Assembly (NCBI RefSeq): GCF_014109765.1
Contig: NZ_CP059139.1
Coordinates: 4,462,501-4,526,500, forward strand
Origin: Pseudomonas berkeleyensis
GTDB taxonomy: Bacteria; Pseudomonadota; Gammaproteobacteria; Pseudomonadales; Pseudomonadaceae
Length of the DNA: 64,000 nt
Reading direction: 5' to 3'
Part shown: one piece after another, positions 48,784 to 58,732 of the stretch
Layout: each line of letters starts with the position of its first letter
Numbering within the stretch: position 1 is the stretch's first letter
Notes under the pieces: generated by a model
Seen by the model: the letters and a program-made list of their open reading frames with translations, nothing else
The model's database searches: none
Told to the model about the DNA's origin: nothing
Program-made: the position numbers and the translations under genes

Positions 48784-49170
48784 TCAGGCGAGCAGAGGAG
48801 AAGCGCGCGGGTTGGCCGGGGGCCAGTGGTCGCGGGCCAGCCGCGGGATGTACAGCGTGAACAGCGGGCGTACACGCTCAGCAGCGAGCAGACCGAGAAG
48901 GCCGAAGAACGCAGCCAGGATGATCGCGCTGAACAAACTGGCCAGGGCGCAGTTGGAGCCAGTAGCCGGGTTCGGCGCAACGATGCCGGAACCGTCGAGG
49001 TCAGCACCTGCGCCGAAGTTGCCCTCGAAGGAACAGTACTGGCCATCCAGACCGCTGAGTTGCATGCCGGCCATCTGCCCGTGGCTGATCGCGCAGACGA
49101 ACGCACTGAACAGGATGCTGAAGTACAGCAACCAGGCAGTCAGCGAGCGGTCTTGGCGGGCCAGTTTCAT
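48784..49170 (-). CDS. DUF2946-like membrane protein (second of two)
   Basis: 128 aa. One N-terminal helix (AWLLYFSILFSAFVCAISHG) and one central helix (LASLFSAIILAAFFGLLGLL). Cysteines at GQYCSFEG and GSNCALAS may form a periplasmic pair. First gene of the metal cluster, followed 79 bp later by the PepSY-TM gene. Family call is by size, cysteine placement and context; function unknown. Confidence 0.7.
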   Translation of the reverse strand: MKLARQDRSLTAWLLYFSILFSAFVCAISHGQMAGMQLSGLDGQYCSFEGNFGAGADLDGSGIVAPNPATGSNCALASLFSAIILAAFFGLLGLLAAERVRPLFTLYIPRLARDHWPPANPRASPLLA

Positions 49171-49205
49171 GGGACGCGACTCTAAACAGAGGATGGCAGC
49201 GCGAC

Positions 49206-49226
49206 ACTGCGGTACGTTGCCGCAGT
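49206..49226. promoter_or_regulatory. Palindrome upstream of the metal cluster
   Basis: Perfect 7-bp inverted repeat ACTGCGG/CCGCAGT with a 7-nt spacer (TACGTTG), 36-56 nt before the first gene's ATG. Could be an operator or a 5'-UTR hairpin. It is not a Fur or CueR match that I recognise. Confidence 0.45.
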
Positions 49227-49275
49227 CGTTCGATGCAGAAGTCTAGCAGAGGCTCAGGGCTTTAGCGCATGGCGA

Positions 49276-50190
49276 CTAATGCCATGGCGCGGCATCCAGC
49301 AGGCGCTGGCAACGCTGTTGCACGAACTCACGCAGCAGGTGCACCGCCTTGCTCAATTGGGCACGGTGGGCGCACACCAGATACAGCGGCGTCGGCTCAC
49401 CCGACCAGTCGGGCAGCAGTACCTGAAGTCGCCCCTCGCAGACATCGTCGGCGACATCCAGCCAGGACTTGTACACCACGCCCTGCCCGGCCACCGCCCA
49501 GCGACGCGTGACATCGGCATCATCACAGATCCGATCCCCCCGGACGCTCAAGGCAATTTCGCGCTTGCCATCGTGAAAGCGCCAGCGGTCGTGCACACGA
49601 CCATGCAACATGTAGAGCAGGCAATTGTGGCGGGTGAGATCGTCCACGGTCTGCGGCGCCCCATGCCGCGCGAGGTAAGCAGGCGAGGCACAGAGCACCC
49701 GTCGATTGCTCTGCGCCACCGGCAGGGCCACCAGGCTGGAGTCCTCCGGAGCGCCGTAGCGCAGGGCGATGTCCACCGGATCGCGAAACAGGTCGGCCAC
49801 GCGGTCGGCCAGCAGCAGGCGCAGCTGCAGTTGCGGATGCTCACTCTGGAATTCGTCGAGCCAGGCCAACAGCGTGTTGCGACCAAAATCCGAAGGTGCC
49901 GATAGCTGCAAGGCACCGCGAATGCCTTCCTGGCTGCCAACCAACTGCTGACGTCCCTCCTCCAGGCTCTGCAGCGCCAGGCGCGCGTGCACCAGATACA
50001 ACTCGCCCTCTGGCGTCAGGCGCAGGCTGCGCGTCGAACGCGCCAGCAAGCGCACTTGCAGTTGCTGTTCCAGGCGCTTGAGTGCAGCGCTGGCCACGGC
50101 CGGTGACACATCCAGCATCCGGGCAGCGGCGGAAAGACTGCCGGTTTCAGCGGTACGAACGAAGAGCTGCAGGTCATCGAAACGCAGCAT
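49276..50190 (-). CDS. LysR family transcriptional regulator
   Basis: 304 aa. N-terminal winged helix (LQLFVRTAETGSLSAAARML, then DVSPAVASAALKRLEQQL) and a two-lobe effector domain (GALQLSAPSDFGRNTLLAWL, VDIALRYGAPEDSSLVALPV). It belongs to the large AaeR/DmlR-like branch. Divergent from a monooxygenase/alcohol dehydrogenase pair, its likely targets. Effector not predictable. Confidence 0.92.
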   Translation of the reverse strand: MLRFDDLQLFVRTAETGSLSAAARMLDVSPAVASAALKRLEQQLQVRLLARSTRSLRLTPEGELYLVHARLALQSLEEGRQQLVGSQEGIRGALQLSAPSDFGRNTLLAWLDEFQSEHPQLQLRLLLADRVADLFRDPVDIALRYGAPEDSSLVALPVAQSNRRVLCASPAYLARHGAPQTVDDLTRHNCLLYMLHGRVHDRWRFHDGKREIALSVRGDRICDDADVTRRWAVAGQGVVYKSWLDVADDVCEGRLQVLLPDWSGEPTPLYLVCAHRAQLSKAVHLLREFVQQRCQRLLDAAPWH

Positions 50191-50295
50191 GGCGAACTAA
50201 CTTTCAAAAAAATAGTGAAAGAGACTCTATATCCAGCTTCTTTTTCTTGCCATGCAAATAAACGAGCATGGATTCACCCCATGCAGGAGCCCGCC

Positions 50296-50589
50296 ATGAG
50301 CCAGCCACTGACCCTGATCGCCACCATTACCGCCCTGCCCGGCCAGAGCGCTGCCGTGTCCGAAGGCCTGCGCCGCCTGGTCACTGCCAGCCGCGCCGAA
50401 CCCGGCTGCCTGCAATACGACTTGCACCAACACCAGGCGCGTCCCGAACAGTTCGTGATGATCGAGCAATGGCGCGATGCCCAGGCATTGAACGAACACC
50501 GCAACACCTCGCATTTCCAGCACTTCACCCATGCTTTCGGTGAACGCGTGACCGGGATCGAACTGCTCCCGCTGCAACGCATCGCCTGA
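50296..50589 (+). CDS. Antibiotic biosynthesis monooxygenase (ABM) domain protein
   Basis: 97 aa ferredoxin-like ABM fold: ATITALPGQSAAVSEGLRRL, EPGCLQYDLHQHQARPEQF, FVMIEQWRDAQAL, HFQHFTHAF. Family members act as cofactor-free quinone or small aromatic oxygenases; the name does not imply antibiotic synthesis. The ATG has AGGAG six nt upstream. It precedes the quinone-oxidoreductase-like gene by 22 bp, so they are co-transcribed. Confidence 0.87.
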   Translation: MSQPLTLIATITALPGQSAAVSEGLRRLVTASRAEPGCLQYDLHQHQARPEQFVMIEQWRDAQALNEHRNTSHFQHFTHAFGERVTGIELLPLQRIA

Positions 50590-50611
50590 CCGACTTACCA
50601 GGAGCCGCACA

Positions 50612-51628
50612 ATGAAAGCCATCGCCTATTACCAATCCCTGCCGGCCGACCACGCCGAAGCCCTGCAGGATGTACAACTGGCCGACCCGACACCGGGGCC
50701 GCACGATCTGCTGGTCATGGTACGAGCTGTTTCGGTGAACCCGGTCGACACCAAGATCCGTCGTGGCGTGACCCCGGAGAACGGCGCCGCCAAGGTACTC
50801 GGCTGGGATGCAGCCGGCATCGTCAAGGCGGTAGGCAGTGACGTCAGCCTGTTCAAGCCGGGCGACAAGGTTTTCTACGCCGGCGCCATCGACCGCGCTG
50901 GTGCCAACAGCGAACTGCATCTGGTCGATGAACGCATCGTCGGCCATATGCCGAAGAGCCTGTCATTCGCCGAGGCCGCTGCACTGCCATTGACCGCCAT
51001 CACTGCCTGGGAGCTGCTGTTCGAACGCCTGCAGGTTGCCGAAGGCTCGCATGACCAGAGCCAGAGCCTGCTGATCGTTGGCGCTGCCGGCGGCGTTGGC
51101 TCGATCCTGACTCAGTTGGCACGCCGCCTGACCGGACTGACGGTGATCGGTACCGCGTCGCGCCCGGAAACCCAGGCCTGGGTTCGTGAACTGGGTGCGC
51201 ATCATGTGATCGATCACAACCAGCCGCTCAGCGAGGAGCTGGCGCGTATCGGTATCGGCCAGGTCACCCATGTCGCCAGCCTGACGCAGACCGACCAGCA
51301 CTTCACGCAACTGGTCGAGGCGCTGCAACCGCAGGGGCGCCTGGCACTGATCGACGACCCGGAACAACCGCTGGATATCATGCAACTCAAGCGCAAGAGC
51401 CTGTCGCTACACTGGGAGCTGATGTTCACCCGCTCGCTGTACCAGACCGCGGACATGATCGAGCAGCACCGCCTGCTGGATCGGGTATCGGGGCTGGTCG
51501 ACAGCGGCGTACTGAAGACGACCCTGGGCGAGCATTTCGGCCGTATCGATGCCGCCAACCTGCGCCGCGCCCACGCGCTGCTGGAAAGTGGCAAGGCGAA
51601 AGGCAAGATCGTCCTCGAAGGTTTTTGA
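50612..51628 (+). CDS. Zinc-type alcohol dehydrogenase-like protein / quinone oxidoreductase
   Basis: 338 aa MDR superfamily. GroES-like N-terminal domain (AVSVNPVDTKIRRG), then a Rossmann domain with the cofactor loop LLIVGAAGGVGSILTQLA (NADP-type). The Cys ligands of the structural zinc are absent, so it is probably a zinc-free quinone oxidoreductase despite the family name. Second gene after the ABM protein; together they may handle reactive quinones or enones. Confidence 0.9.
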   Translation: MKAIAYYQSLPADHAEALQDVQLADPTPGPHDLLVMVRAVSVNPVDTKIRRGVTPENGAAKVLGWDAAGIVKAVGSDVSLFKPGDKVFYAGAIDRAGANSELHLVDERIVGHMPKSLSFAEAAALPLTAITAWELLFERLQVAEGSHDQSQSLLIVGAAGGVGSILTQLARRLTGLTVIGTASRPETQAWVRELGAHHVIDHNQPLSEELARIGIGQVTHVASLTQTDQHFTQLVEALQPQGRLALIDDPEQPLDIMQLKRKSLSLHWELMFTRSLYQTADMIEQHRLLDRVSGLVDSGVLKTTLGEHFGRIDAANLRRAHALLESGKAKGKIVLEGF

Positions 51629-51653
51629 GGCGCGATGGTGGTCGGAACCGAAT

Positions 51654-51678
51654 GGGGTGGGCTGAAGCCCACCCTACG
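51654..51678. repeat. Palindromic repeat GGGTGGGCTGAAGCCCACCCTAC
   Basis: Inverted arms GGTGGGCT/AGCCCACC with a short loop, ending in CCCTAC, 27 bp past the dehydrogenase stop. Member of the GTAGGGTG family found elsewhere in the window. Confidence 0.7.
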
Positions 51679-51826
51679 ACCGACCTCTCTCGGTAGCGCT
51701 TATCGCAAAGCGTTCTTAACGCTGGCCAGCCGTTTGACCCACGTCAGAAAAAGATCATGCAAGCGGACTATCCTGACCTTCCCAACCAGCGCCGACAATT
51801 CGTCGCAGCTCAAGGAGGTGGTCAGC

Positions 51827-52009
51827 ATGAAGATTGTCGTCCAACCGCAAAAGCAAGGTGGCGAAAACCTATGGCAAGTACGCCTGGATCAGCATTGCGT
51901 CAGTTTCCGCAGTGAAGAAGAAGCCCGGCAATTCGTCGCCACACTGGAAGCACGACTGCGAGCACCGCATCGCCTGCCGGAGCGAACGGAACAACGACGC
52001 GCGAGCTGA
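51827..52009 (+). CDS. Small conserved-looking hypothetical protein
   Basis: 60 aa: MKIVVQPQKQGGENLWQVRL, followed by HCVSFRSEEEARQFVATLEARL and a basic tail. It looks like a mini beta-beta-alpha fold. A very strong AAGGAGGTGG site 6 nt upstream supports translation. No signal or membrane segment. Similar short proteins occur in pseudomonads, but I do not know a function. Confidence 0.65.
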   Translation: MKIVVQPQKQGGENLWQVRLDQHCVSFRSEEEARQFVATLEARLRAPHRLPERTEQRRAS

Positions 52010-52029
52010 GGCCCAGCCTTTACAGCCAC

Positions 52030-52076
52030 GTCGCTGGGTGCGCGACGCTCACCGAAAGCCCCTGGTGCGCACTGCG
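52030..52076. repeat. Palindromic repeat GGGTGCGC...GCGCACCCTAC
   Basis: CTGGGTGCGCGACG on the left and GGTGCGCACTGCGCACCCTAC on the right, ending about 5 bp from the ttgR stop. Same family as the elements at 18699 and 22272. Confidence 0.65.
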
Positions 52077-52080
52077 CACC

Positions 52081-52719
52081 CTACTCCCTAGCCTGGCGCA
52101 ATGCCGTGCTGCTGCGCAGCATGTCCAGCACGGCATCGACCAAGGCTGGCGCCTGGGCGGCCAGATCGAAGTTGGGCACCAGCAGCCAGTTGGTCTCGAT
52201 GCCTTCCATATAGGCATGCAGGCAGACAGCGGCACGGGGGCAGTCGAGGTCACTCGGTAGCTGCCCCTTGCTGACTGCATTGCCCAGCGCCTTGGCGATG
52301 CGCAGGTCGCAGTCGAGGCTAAGTTCCTGCATGCGTTCACGCAGGCCCAGCAGCTCGCCGGTGTATTCACATTTGTAACGCAGGATGTCGTGAATACGCC
52401 GACTCTGCGAATCCTGCGCCAGGCGGGTCAGCGCCTTGACCAGCAATTCGCGCATGCAGCCGAGTGGATCCGGCTCATCCTCGCTCTCGCTGGCACGCGC
52501 CAGTTCCTCCAGCGGCAGGCGCAGGCGATCGAGCATCGCCTGAAACAGGTCTATCTTGTTCTCGAAGTGCCAGTAAATGGCACCACGGCTAACGCCGGCC
52601 TCCTTGGCCACCTCTGCCAGAGAGGCGCGGGAAACACCCTGGGAATGAAACACCTGCTCGGCTGCATCGAGTATCTGCACTCGTGTCGCCTGGGCTTCCT
52701 CTTTGGTTCGTCTGGCCAT
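52081..52719 (-). CDS. ttgR: TetR-family repressor TtgR
   Basis: 212 aa. N-terminal HTH (VQILDAAEQVFHSQGVSRAS, then VAKEAGVSRGAIYWHFENK). The ASESEDEPDPLGCMRELL segment closely matches P. putida TtgR as I recall. TtgR represses ttgABC and itself and is released by antibiotics, flavonoids and solvents bound in its C-terminal pocket. Divergent from ttgABC with the expected operator in between. Confidence 0.9.
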   Translation of the reverse strand: MARRTKEEAQATRVQILDAAEQVFHSQGVSRASLAEVAKEAGVSRGAIYWHFENKIDLFQAMLDRLRLPLEELARASESEDEPDPLGCMRELLVKALTRLAQDSQSRRIHDILRYKCEYTGELLGLRERMQELSLDCDLRIAKALGNAVSKGQLPSDLDCPRAAVCLHAYMEGIETNWLLVPNFDLAAQAPALVDAVLDMLRSSTALRQARE

Positions 52720-52783
52720 ATGGCCCCCGTATGCGCGTTGCCTGTAACCCTCCCGTAAGGGAGACGGGGCGAGAGTATGAGGG

Positions 52784-52833
52784 CAGTTTTAGGCATTTAC
52801 AAACATTCACGTACGTAAGTATATTCGGCCATC
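52784..52833 (+). promoter_or_regulatory. TtgR operator overlapping the ttgABC promoter
   Basis: ATTTACAAACATTC and CGTAAGTATATTC in this stretch match the known TtgR operator pattern as I recall it. Arms ATTTAC (52795-52800) and GTAAGT (52815-52820) form an imperfect inverted repeat. TTTACA (52796-52801) and TATATT (52820-52825), 18 nt apart, are the likely -35 and -10 of ttgABC, so bound TtgR would occlude polymerase. Confidence 0.8.
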
Positions 52834-52899
52834 ATTTTTTCCCCCTGCCTTAGCACCCTTCGCCCGTCGGGCTCAGATTCGATAAAACGAGGTTCTCAG

Positions 52900-54048
52900 A
52901 TGCATTCGAAGCCAGCCTTCGCCGCCTTGGTTTCTGCCGTCGCCGTGGCGCTGATCAGTCTCACCGGCTGCCAGGAATCCAGCGCCCCACAGACCCAGCA
53001 AACACCGCAAGTCGGAGTGGTCACTCTCGAGGCCAAGCCCTTTACCCTGACCAGTGAAGTACCAGGCCGCACCAGCGCCTACCGCATCGCCGAGGTTCGC
53101 CCACAGGTCAACGGCATCATCCAGAAACGCCTGTTCACCGAGGGCAGCGAGGTCAAGGCCGGTCAGCAGCTGTATCAGATCGACCCGGCGACCTATGAAG
53201 CCACCTTCAAGAGCGCCCAGGCCACGCAGATCTCGGCCAAGGCCCTGGCCGACCGCTACAAGCTGCTGGTCGCCGACAAGGCTGTCAGTCAGCAGGCCTA
53301 CGACGAAGCCCGCGCCGCCGGCCTGCAGGCCGATGCCGCGCTGGAGCAGGCACGCATCGATCTGCGCTACACCAAGGTGCTGGCACCGATTAGCGGTCGC
53401 ATCGGCCGCTCCGCCGTGACCGAGGGTGCGCTGGTCAGCAACGGCCAGGCCAGCGCCATGGCCATCATCCAGCAGCTCGACCCGATCTACGTCGACGTCA
53501 CCCAGTCGAGCAAGGAGCTGCTGCGCCTGCGCCGCGACCTGGCCGACGGCCGACTGCAGAAAGCTGGCGACAGCGCCGCCAAGGTCGCCCTGAAACTGGA
53601 AGACGGCAGCCGTTACGCCCACGAAGGCACCCTGGAATTCTCCGAAGTAGCCGTGGACGAAGGCACCGGCTCGGTAACCCTGCGCGCCGTGTTCCCCAAC
53701 CCGGATCACCTGCTGTTGCCGGGCATGTTCGTGCATGCCGAGCTGCTCTCCGGGGTCAAGCAGAACGCCATTCTCGCCCCGCAGCAGGGTGTGACCCGCA
53801 ACCAGCGCGGCGAACCCACAGCAATGGTGGTCAATGCCGAGAACAAGGTCGAGCTGCGCGTACTCAAGGCTGATCGCACCGCTGGCAGTGCCTGGCTGGT
53901 GGAAGACGGCCTGAACGAAGGCGACCGCCTGATCACCGAGGGCCTGCAGTTCGTGCAGCCTGGCGCCGAGGTCAAGGCCGTGCCGGCCAGCAACGTCAAG
54001 ACCGAGCAGCCTGCTCAAGACGCCGCCCCCGCCAACGGCCAGGACTAA
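52900..54048 (+). CDS. ttgA: RND efflux periplasmic adaptor TtgA (MexA/AcrA-type)
   Basis: 382 aa membrane fusion lipoprotein: a lipobox (SLTGC) near residue 24, the lipoyl/barrel-sandwich halves (VRPQVNGIIQKRLFTEGSEV, LAPISGRIGRS), an alpha-hairpin between them, and a C-terminal beta-barrel and proximal domain. It links TtgB to TtgC. First gene of the operon, 14 bp before ttgB. Confidence 0.94.
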   Translation: MHSKPAFAALVSAVAVALISLTGCQESSAPQTQQTPQVGVVTLEAKPFTLTSEVPGRTSAYRIAEVRPQVNGIIQKRLFTEGSEVKAGQQLYQIDPATYEATFKSAQATQISAKALADRYKLLVADKAVSQQAYDEARAAGLQADAALEQARIDLRYTKVLAPISGRIGRSAVTEGALVSNGQASAMAIIQQLDPIYVDVTQSSKELLRLRRDLADGRLQKAGDSAAKVALKLEDGSRYAHEGTLEFSEVAVDEGTGSVTLRAVFPNPDHLLLPGMFVHAELLSGVKQNAILAPQQGVTRNQRGEPTAMVVNAENKVELRVLKADRTAGSAWLVEDGLNEGDRLITEGLQFVQPGAEVKAVPASNVKTEQPAQDAAPANGQD

Positions 54049-54062
54049 CGGAGAAGTACTGA

Positions 54063-57000
54063 ATGTCCAGATTCTTTATCGACCGGCCGATCTTCGCCTG
54101 GGTGATCGCCTTGGTGATCATGCTGGCCGGCGGCCTGTCCATCCTCAAGCTGCCGATCAACCAGTACCCAAGCATCGCGCCGCCCGCCGTTTCCATCCAG
54201 GTTTCCTACCCGGGCGCCTCGGCGCAGACGGTACAGGACACCGTGGTTCAGGTGATCGAGCAGCAGCTCAACGGTATCGACGGCCTGCGCTATGTCAGCT
54301 CGTCGAGTAACTCCGACGGCAGCATGGAGATCATCGTTACCTTCGAACAGGGGGTGAACCCGGATATCGCCCAGGTTCAGGTGCAGAACAAGCTGCAACT
54401 GGCGACACCGCTGCTACCGCAGGAAGTCCAGCAACAGGGCATCCGCGTGACCAAGTCGGTGCGTAACTTCCTCATGGTCATCGGCGTGGTGTCGAAAGAC
54501 GGCAGCATGACCCGTGAAGACCTGTCGGACTACATCGTCTCCAACCTGCAGGATCCGATCTCGCGTACTAAGGGCGTCGGTGACTTCCAGGTATTCGGCG
54601 CGCAGTACGCCATGCGTATCTGGCTCGACCCGGCCAAGCTCAACAGCTTCCAGCTGACGCCTGTGGATGTGCGCAGCGCCATCCAGGCGCAGAACGTGCA
54701 GATTTCCTCCGGCCAGTTCGGCGGCCTGCCTGCGGCGCCGGGCAACCAGCTCAACGCCACCATCATCGGCAAGACGCGTCTGCAGACCCCGGAAGAGTTC
54801 CGCAAGATCCTGCTCAAGGTTCAGGCCGACGGCTCCCAGGTACGCCTGGGTGATATCGCCAAGGTCGAGCTAGGCGGTGAGAACTACGCCATCAACGCGC
54901 AGTTCAACGGCCTCCCGGCTTCCGGTCTGGCGATTCGCCTGGCCACCGGTGCCAACGCCCTGGACACCGCCAAGGCGGTACGTGAGACCATTTCCAACCT
55001 GGAACCGTTCTTCCCAGCCGGCATGGAAGTGGTCTTCCCCTACGACACCACGCCAGTGATCTCGGCCTCCATCGAAGGGGTGGTACAGACCCTCTTCGAA
55101 GCGATCGTGCTGGTGTTCCTGGTGATGTTCCTGTTCCTGCAGAACCTGCGCGCCACCATCATCCCGACCATGGCGGTGCCGGTGGTGCTGCTCGGCACCT
55201 TCGGCGTACTCGCGGCGTTCGGCTTCTCCATCAACACCCTGACCATGTTCGCCATGGTGCTGGCCATCGGCCTGCTGGTGGACGATGCCATCGTGGTGGT
55301 GGAGAACGTCGAGCGGGTGATGCGCGAAGAGGGATTGTCACCGAAGGAAGCGACGCGCAAGTCCATGGGCCAGATCCAGGGCGCGCTGGTCGGTATTGCC
55401 CTGGTGTTGTCCGCGGTGTTCCTGCCGATGGCTTTCTTCGGCGGCTCCACGGGGGTGATCTACCGGCAGTTCTCCATCACCATCGTCTCGGCCATGGCCC
55501 TGTCGGTGCTGGTCGCGCTGATCTTCACCCCAGCGCTGTGCGCCACTCTGCTCAAGCCTATCGATGGCGACCACCACGAAGCCAAGCGCGGCTTCTTCGG
55601 CTGGTTCAACCGAACCTTCGAGCGCAGCAGCAACGCCTATCAGCGCGGTGTCGCCGGCATGCTCAAGCGCAAGACGCCTTACCTACTGCTGTATCTGGTG
55701 ATCGTCGGCATCATGGTCTTCATGTTCACCCGCATCCCCACCGCCTTCCTCCCCGAGGAAGACCAGGGTGTGCTCTTCGCCCAGGTGCAGACGCCGTCCG
55801 GATCCAGCGCCGAGCGTACCCAGGTGGTGGTCGACGAGATGCGCCAATACCTACTGGAAGACGAAACGAGCACGGTCAAATCGGTCTTCACCGTCACCGG
55901 CTTCAACTTCGCCGGCCGTGGTCAGAGCTCCGGTATGGCCTTCATCATGCTCAAGCCCTGGGGTGAACGCCCTGGCGCCGAGAACGGCGTCGCCGCGCTG
56001 GCGCAACGTGCGCAGATGCACTTCTTCAGCTTCCGCGACGCGATGGTCTTCGCCTTCGCCCCGCCGGCCGTGATGGAGATGGGTAACGCCACCGGCTTCA
56101 ACTTCTTCCTGCAGGATCAGGCGGGTGTTGGCCACGAGGTGATGAACGAGGCACGTGACAAGTTCCTCAAACTGGCCAACGAGCACCCTGTACTCGACAG
56201 CGTGCGCGCCAACGGCCTGCGTGACGAGGCGCAGTACCAGTTGCTGATCGATGACGAGCGCGCCCGTGCACTGGGTCTGTCGCTGGCGGATATCAACAGC
56301 ACCCTGTCGATTGCCTGGGGCGCCAGCTACGTCAACGACTTCATCGACCGTGGCCGGGTGAAGAAGGTCTACCTGCAAGGCGCATCCGAAGCGCGCATGA
56401 GCCCGGAAGACCTGAACAAGTGGTACGTGCGCAACGACCAGGGTCAGATGGTGCCGTTCAGTGCCTTCGCCAGTGGCGAGTGGACTTATGGCGCGCCGAA
56501 GCTGGCGCGCTACAACGGCGTCTCGGCAGTGGAAATCCTCGGTGCCCCGGCCCCTGGCTACAGCACCGGCGATGCCATGGCTGCCGTCGAGGACATCGCC
56601 TCGCAGTTGCCCCAGGGCGTTGGCTACTCCTGGACCGGACTTTCCTACGAGGAACGCCTGGCCGGTTCGCAAACCACTGCACTGTTCGTGATCTCGGCAA
56701 TCGTCGTGTTCCTGTGCCTGGCAGCGTTGTACGAGAGCTGGTCGATCCCCTTCTCGGTCATGCTGGTCGTGCCGCTGGGGATCATCGGTGCCTTGCTGTT
56801 CACCGAGCTGCGCGGGCTGTCCAACGACGTGTTCTTCAAGGTCGGCCTGCTCACCACCATCGGCCTCTCGGCGCGTAACGCGATCCTCATCGTCGAGTTC
56901 GCCAAGGCGCAGTACGAACAGGGCATGACCTTCGCCGAGGCTGCCATCGAAGCCTGCCGCATGCGTTTGCGCCCGATCATCATGACCTCGCTGGCGTTCA

Positions 57001-57206
57001 TTCTCGGCTGTCTGCCGCTGGCCATCGCCAGTGGCGCTGGCGCTGGCAGCAAGCACGCCATCGGCACCGGGGTGATCGGCGGCATGCTCAGTGCGATGAT
57101 CCTGGCGATCTTCTGGATTCCGTTGTTCTACGTGGTGGTCTGCTCGCTGTTCGAGAAAAAGCGCCCCGAGCAGGCCAGTGAAAAAGAGAAGGAGGTACTG
57201 CAATGA
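54063..57206 (+). CDS. ttgB: RND efflux inner-membrane transporter TtgB (MexB-type)
   Basis: 1047 aa HAE1 pump, 12 helices and two large periplasmic domains. N-terminus [20 protein letters not shown] is typical. The proton-relay Asp pair is in helix 4 ([20 protein letters not shown]). A GAxxGxGxxx motif variant and C-terminal [20 protein letters not shown] match AcrB/MexB. Exports solvents, antibiotics and dyes using the proton gradient. Stop overlaps ttgC (ATGA). Confidence 0.96.
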   Translation: MSRFFIDRPIFAWVIALVIMLAGGLSILKLPINQYPSIAPPAVSIQVSYPGASAQTVQDTVVQVIEQQLNGIDGLRYVSSSSNSDGSMEIIVTFEQGVNPDIAQVQVQNKLQLATPLLPQEVQQQGIRVTKSVRNFLMVIGVVSKDGSMTREDLSDYIVSNLQDPISRTKGVGDFQVFGAQYAMRIWLDPAKLNSFQLTPVDVRSAIQAQNVQISSGQFGGLPAAPGNQLNATIIGKTRLQTPEEFRKILLKVQADGSQVRLGDIAKVELGGENYAINAQFNGLPASGLAIRLATGANALDTAKAVRETISNLEPFFPAGMEVVFPYDTTPVISASIEGVVQTLFEAIVLVFLVMFLFLQNLRATIIPTMAVPVVLLGTFGVLAAFGFSINTLTMFAMVLAIGLLVDDAIVVVENVERVMREEGLSPKEATRKSMGQIQGALVGIALVLSAVFLPMAFFGGSTGVIYRQFSITIVSAMALSVLVALIFTPALCATLLKPIDGDHHEAKRGFFGWFNRTFERSSNAYQRGVAGMLKRKTPYLLLYLVIVGIMVFMFTRIPTAFLPEEDQGVLFAQVQTPSGSSAERTQVVVDEMRQYLLEDETSTVKSVFTVTGFNFAGRGQSSGMAFIMLKPWGERPGAENGVAALAQRAQMHFFSFRDAMVFAFAPPAVMEMGNATGFNFFLQDQAGVGHEVMNEARDKFLKLANEHPVLDSVRANGLRDEAQYQLLIDDERARALGLSLADINSTLSIAWGASYVNDFIDRGRVKKVYLQGASEARMSPEDLNKWYVRNDQGQMVPFSAFASGEWTYGAPKLARYNGVSAVEILGAPAPGYSTGDAMAAVEDIASQLPQGVGYSWTGLSYEERLAGSQTTALFVISAIVVFLCLAALYESWSIPFSVMLVVPLGIIGALLFTELRGLSNDVFFKVGLLTTIGLSARNAILIVEFAKAQYEQGMTFAEAAIEACRMRLRPIIMTSLAFILGCLPLAIASGAGAGSKHAIGTGVIGGMLSAMILAIFWIPLFYVVVCSLFEKKRPEQASEKEKEVLQ

Positions 57207-58636
57207 GGCAGTCCCTGTTGTCCCTGGCCGTGGCCACCGCTCTGCTCAGCGGCTGCAGCCTGATTCCCGATTACGAGCGCCCGGAGGCGCCGGTAGCAGC
57301 CGACTGGCCGCAAGGCCAGGCCTATGGCAGCGCCGCCAACGAGGGCAGCCGCGCTGCGGCCGACCTGCAGTGGCGCGAGTTCTTCCGTGATCCGGCGCTA
57401 CAGCAACTGGTGCAGGTGGCGCTGGAGAACAACCGCGACCTGCGCGTCGCTGCGCTGAACGTGGAGGCCTATCGCGCGCTGTACCGCATCCAGCGTGCCG
57501 ACCTGCTGCCTTCGGTCTCCGCCGATGGCACAGGTACCCGCCAACGCCTGCCGGCCGACCTGAGTCAGACCGGCGAAGCCCGCACCAGCGGCCAGTACAG
57601 CGCAACCCTGGGCGTCAACGCCTGGGAGCTGGACTTCTTCGGCCGTATCCGCAGCCTCAGCGAGCAGGCGCTGCAGCAATACCTGGCCACTGAACAGGCG
57701 GCACGCAGCACGCAGATCAGCCTGGTGGCCAGCGTCGCCAATGCGTATCTGCAGTGGCAGACGGATCAGGCGCTGCTGCAACTGACGCAGGACACCCTGA
57801 AGACCTTCGAGGAAAGCTACCAACTGACCCAACGCAGCTTCGACGTCGGTGTCGCCGATGCTCTGGCCCTGAGCCAGGCGCGCAGCTCCGTGGACAGTGC
57901 GCGGGTCAGCCTGGCGCAGTACCAGCGCCAGGTCGCTCAGGATCGTAACGCCCTGACCCAACTGCTCGGCACCAGCCTGCCCGCCGATCTGCCACAGGGC
58001 CTGGCGCTGAATGCCGAACTGCTGGAACAGGTTCCCGCCGGGTTGCCCGCCGACCTGCTGCAACGTCGCCCCGACCTGCTGCAGGCCGAGTACCAGCTCA
58101 AGGCCGCCAACGCCAATATCGGCGCGGCGCGCGCGGCGTTCTTCCCCAGCATCAGCCTGACTGCCAATGCCGGCACCGCCAGCAGCCAGCTGTCCGGCCT
58201 GTTCGACAGTGGCTCGGGCACCTGGCTGTTCCAGCCGCAGATCAGCCTGCCGATCTTCAACGCCGGCCGCCTGCGTGCCAACCTCGACTACGCCGAGCTG
58301 CAGAACGACATTCAGGTCGCGCAATACGAGAAGGCCATTCAAGTGGCCTTCCAGGAAGTCGCCGACCGCCTGGCCGCACGCACCACCTACCGCCAGCAAC
58401 TGGACGCGCAACGCGCCCTGCTGGAAACCACCGAGACCTACTACAACCTGGCTGAACGCCGCTACCGCACCGGCGTGGACAGCTACCTGACCCTGCTCGA
58501 TGCCCAACGCCAGCTGTTCAGCGTGCGCCAGCAAGTGATCATCGACCGCCTGGCCCAGCTCAGCAGCGAAGTGGAGCTGTACAAGGCACTGGGTGGTGGC
58601 TGGACGAATACGGAGAACACCTCTCCACGAGGTTGA
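57203..58636 (+). CDS. ttgC: Outer-membrane efflux channel TtgC (OprM-type)
   Basis: 477 aa lipoprotein with LLSGC at residues 14-18 (signal [18 protein letters not shown]). Two OEP repeats form the trimeric channel; recognisable stretches include [39 protein letters not shown] and [20 protein letters not shown]. It completes the TtgABC tripartite pump. Followed by a strong terminator. Confidence 0.95.
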   Translation: MRQSLLSLAVATALLSGCSLIPDYERPEAPVAADWPQGQAYGSAANEGSRAAADLQWREFFRDPALQQLVQVALENNRDLRVAALNVEAYRALYRIQRADLLPSVSADGTGTRQRLPADLSQTGEARTSGQYSATLGVNAWELDFFGRIRSLSEQALQQYLATEQAARSTQISLVASVANAYLQWQTDQALLQLTQDTLKTFEESYQLTQRSFDVGVADALALSQARSSVDSARVSLAQYQRQVAQDRNALTQLLGTSLPADLPQGLALNAELLEQVPAGLPADLLQRRPDLLQAEYQLKAANANIGAARAAFFPSISLTANAGTASSQLSGLFDSGSGTWLFQPQISLPIFNAGRLRANLDYAELQNDIQVAQYEKAIQVAFQEVADRLAARTTYRQQLDAQRALLETTETYYNLAERRYRTGVDSYLTLLDAQRQLFSVRQQVIIDRLAQLSSEVELYKALGGGWTNTENTSPRG

Positions 58637-58677
58637 TTGCGCGTAACCCGCTTCAAGGACGACCTTACCCAACGCGC

Positions 58678-58709
58678 CGCCCCCGCAGTCTTTGCGGGGG
58701 CGTTTTTTT
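58678..58709 (+). terminator. Rho-independent terminator after ttgABC
   Basis: A 10-bp perfect stem CGCCCCCGCA/TGCGGGGGCG (58678-58687 with 58693-58702), 5-nt loop, then seven T. Strong for the plus strand. Confidence 0.92.
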
Positions 58710-58732
58710 CTGGCTTAGCAAATGGAGGACGG

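Noticed and set aside
50296..50589. Antibiotic biosynthesis gene
   Set aside because: The ABM domain name is generic; no biosynthetic cluster surrounds it.
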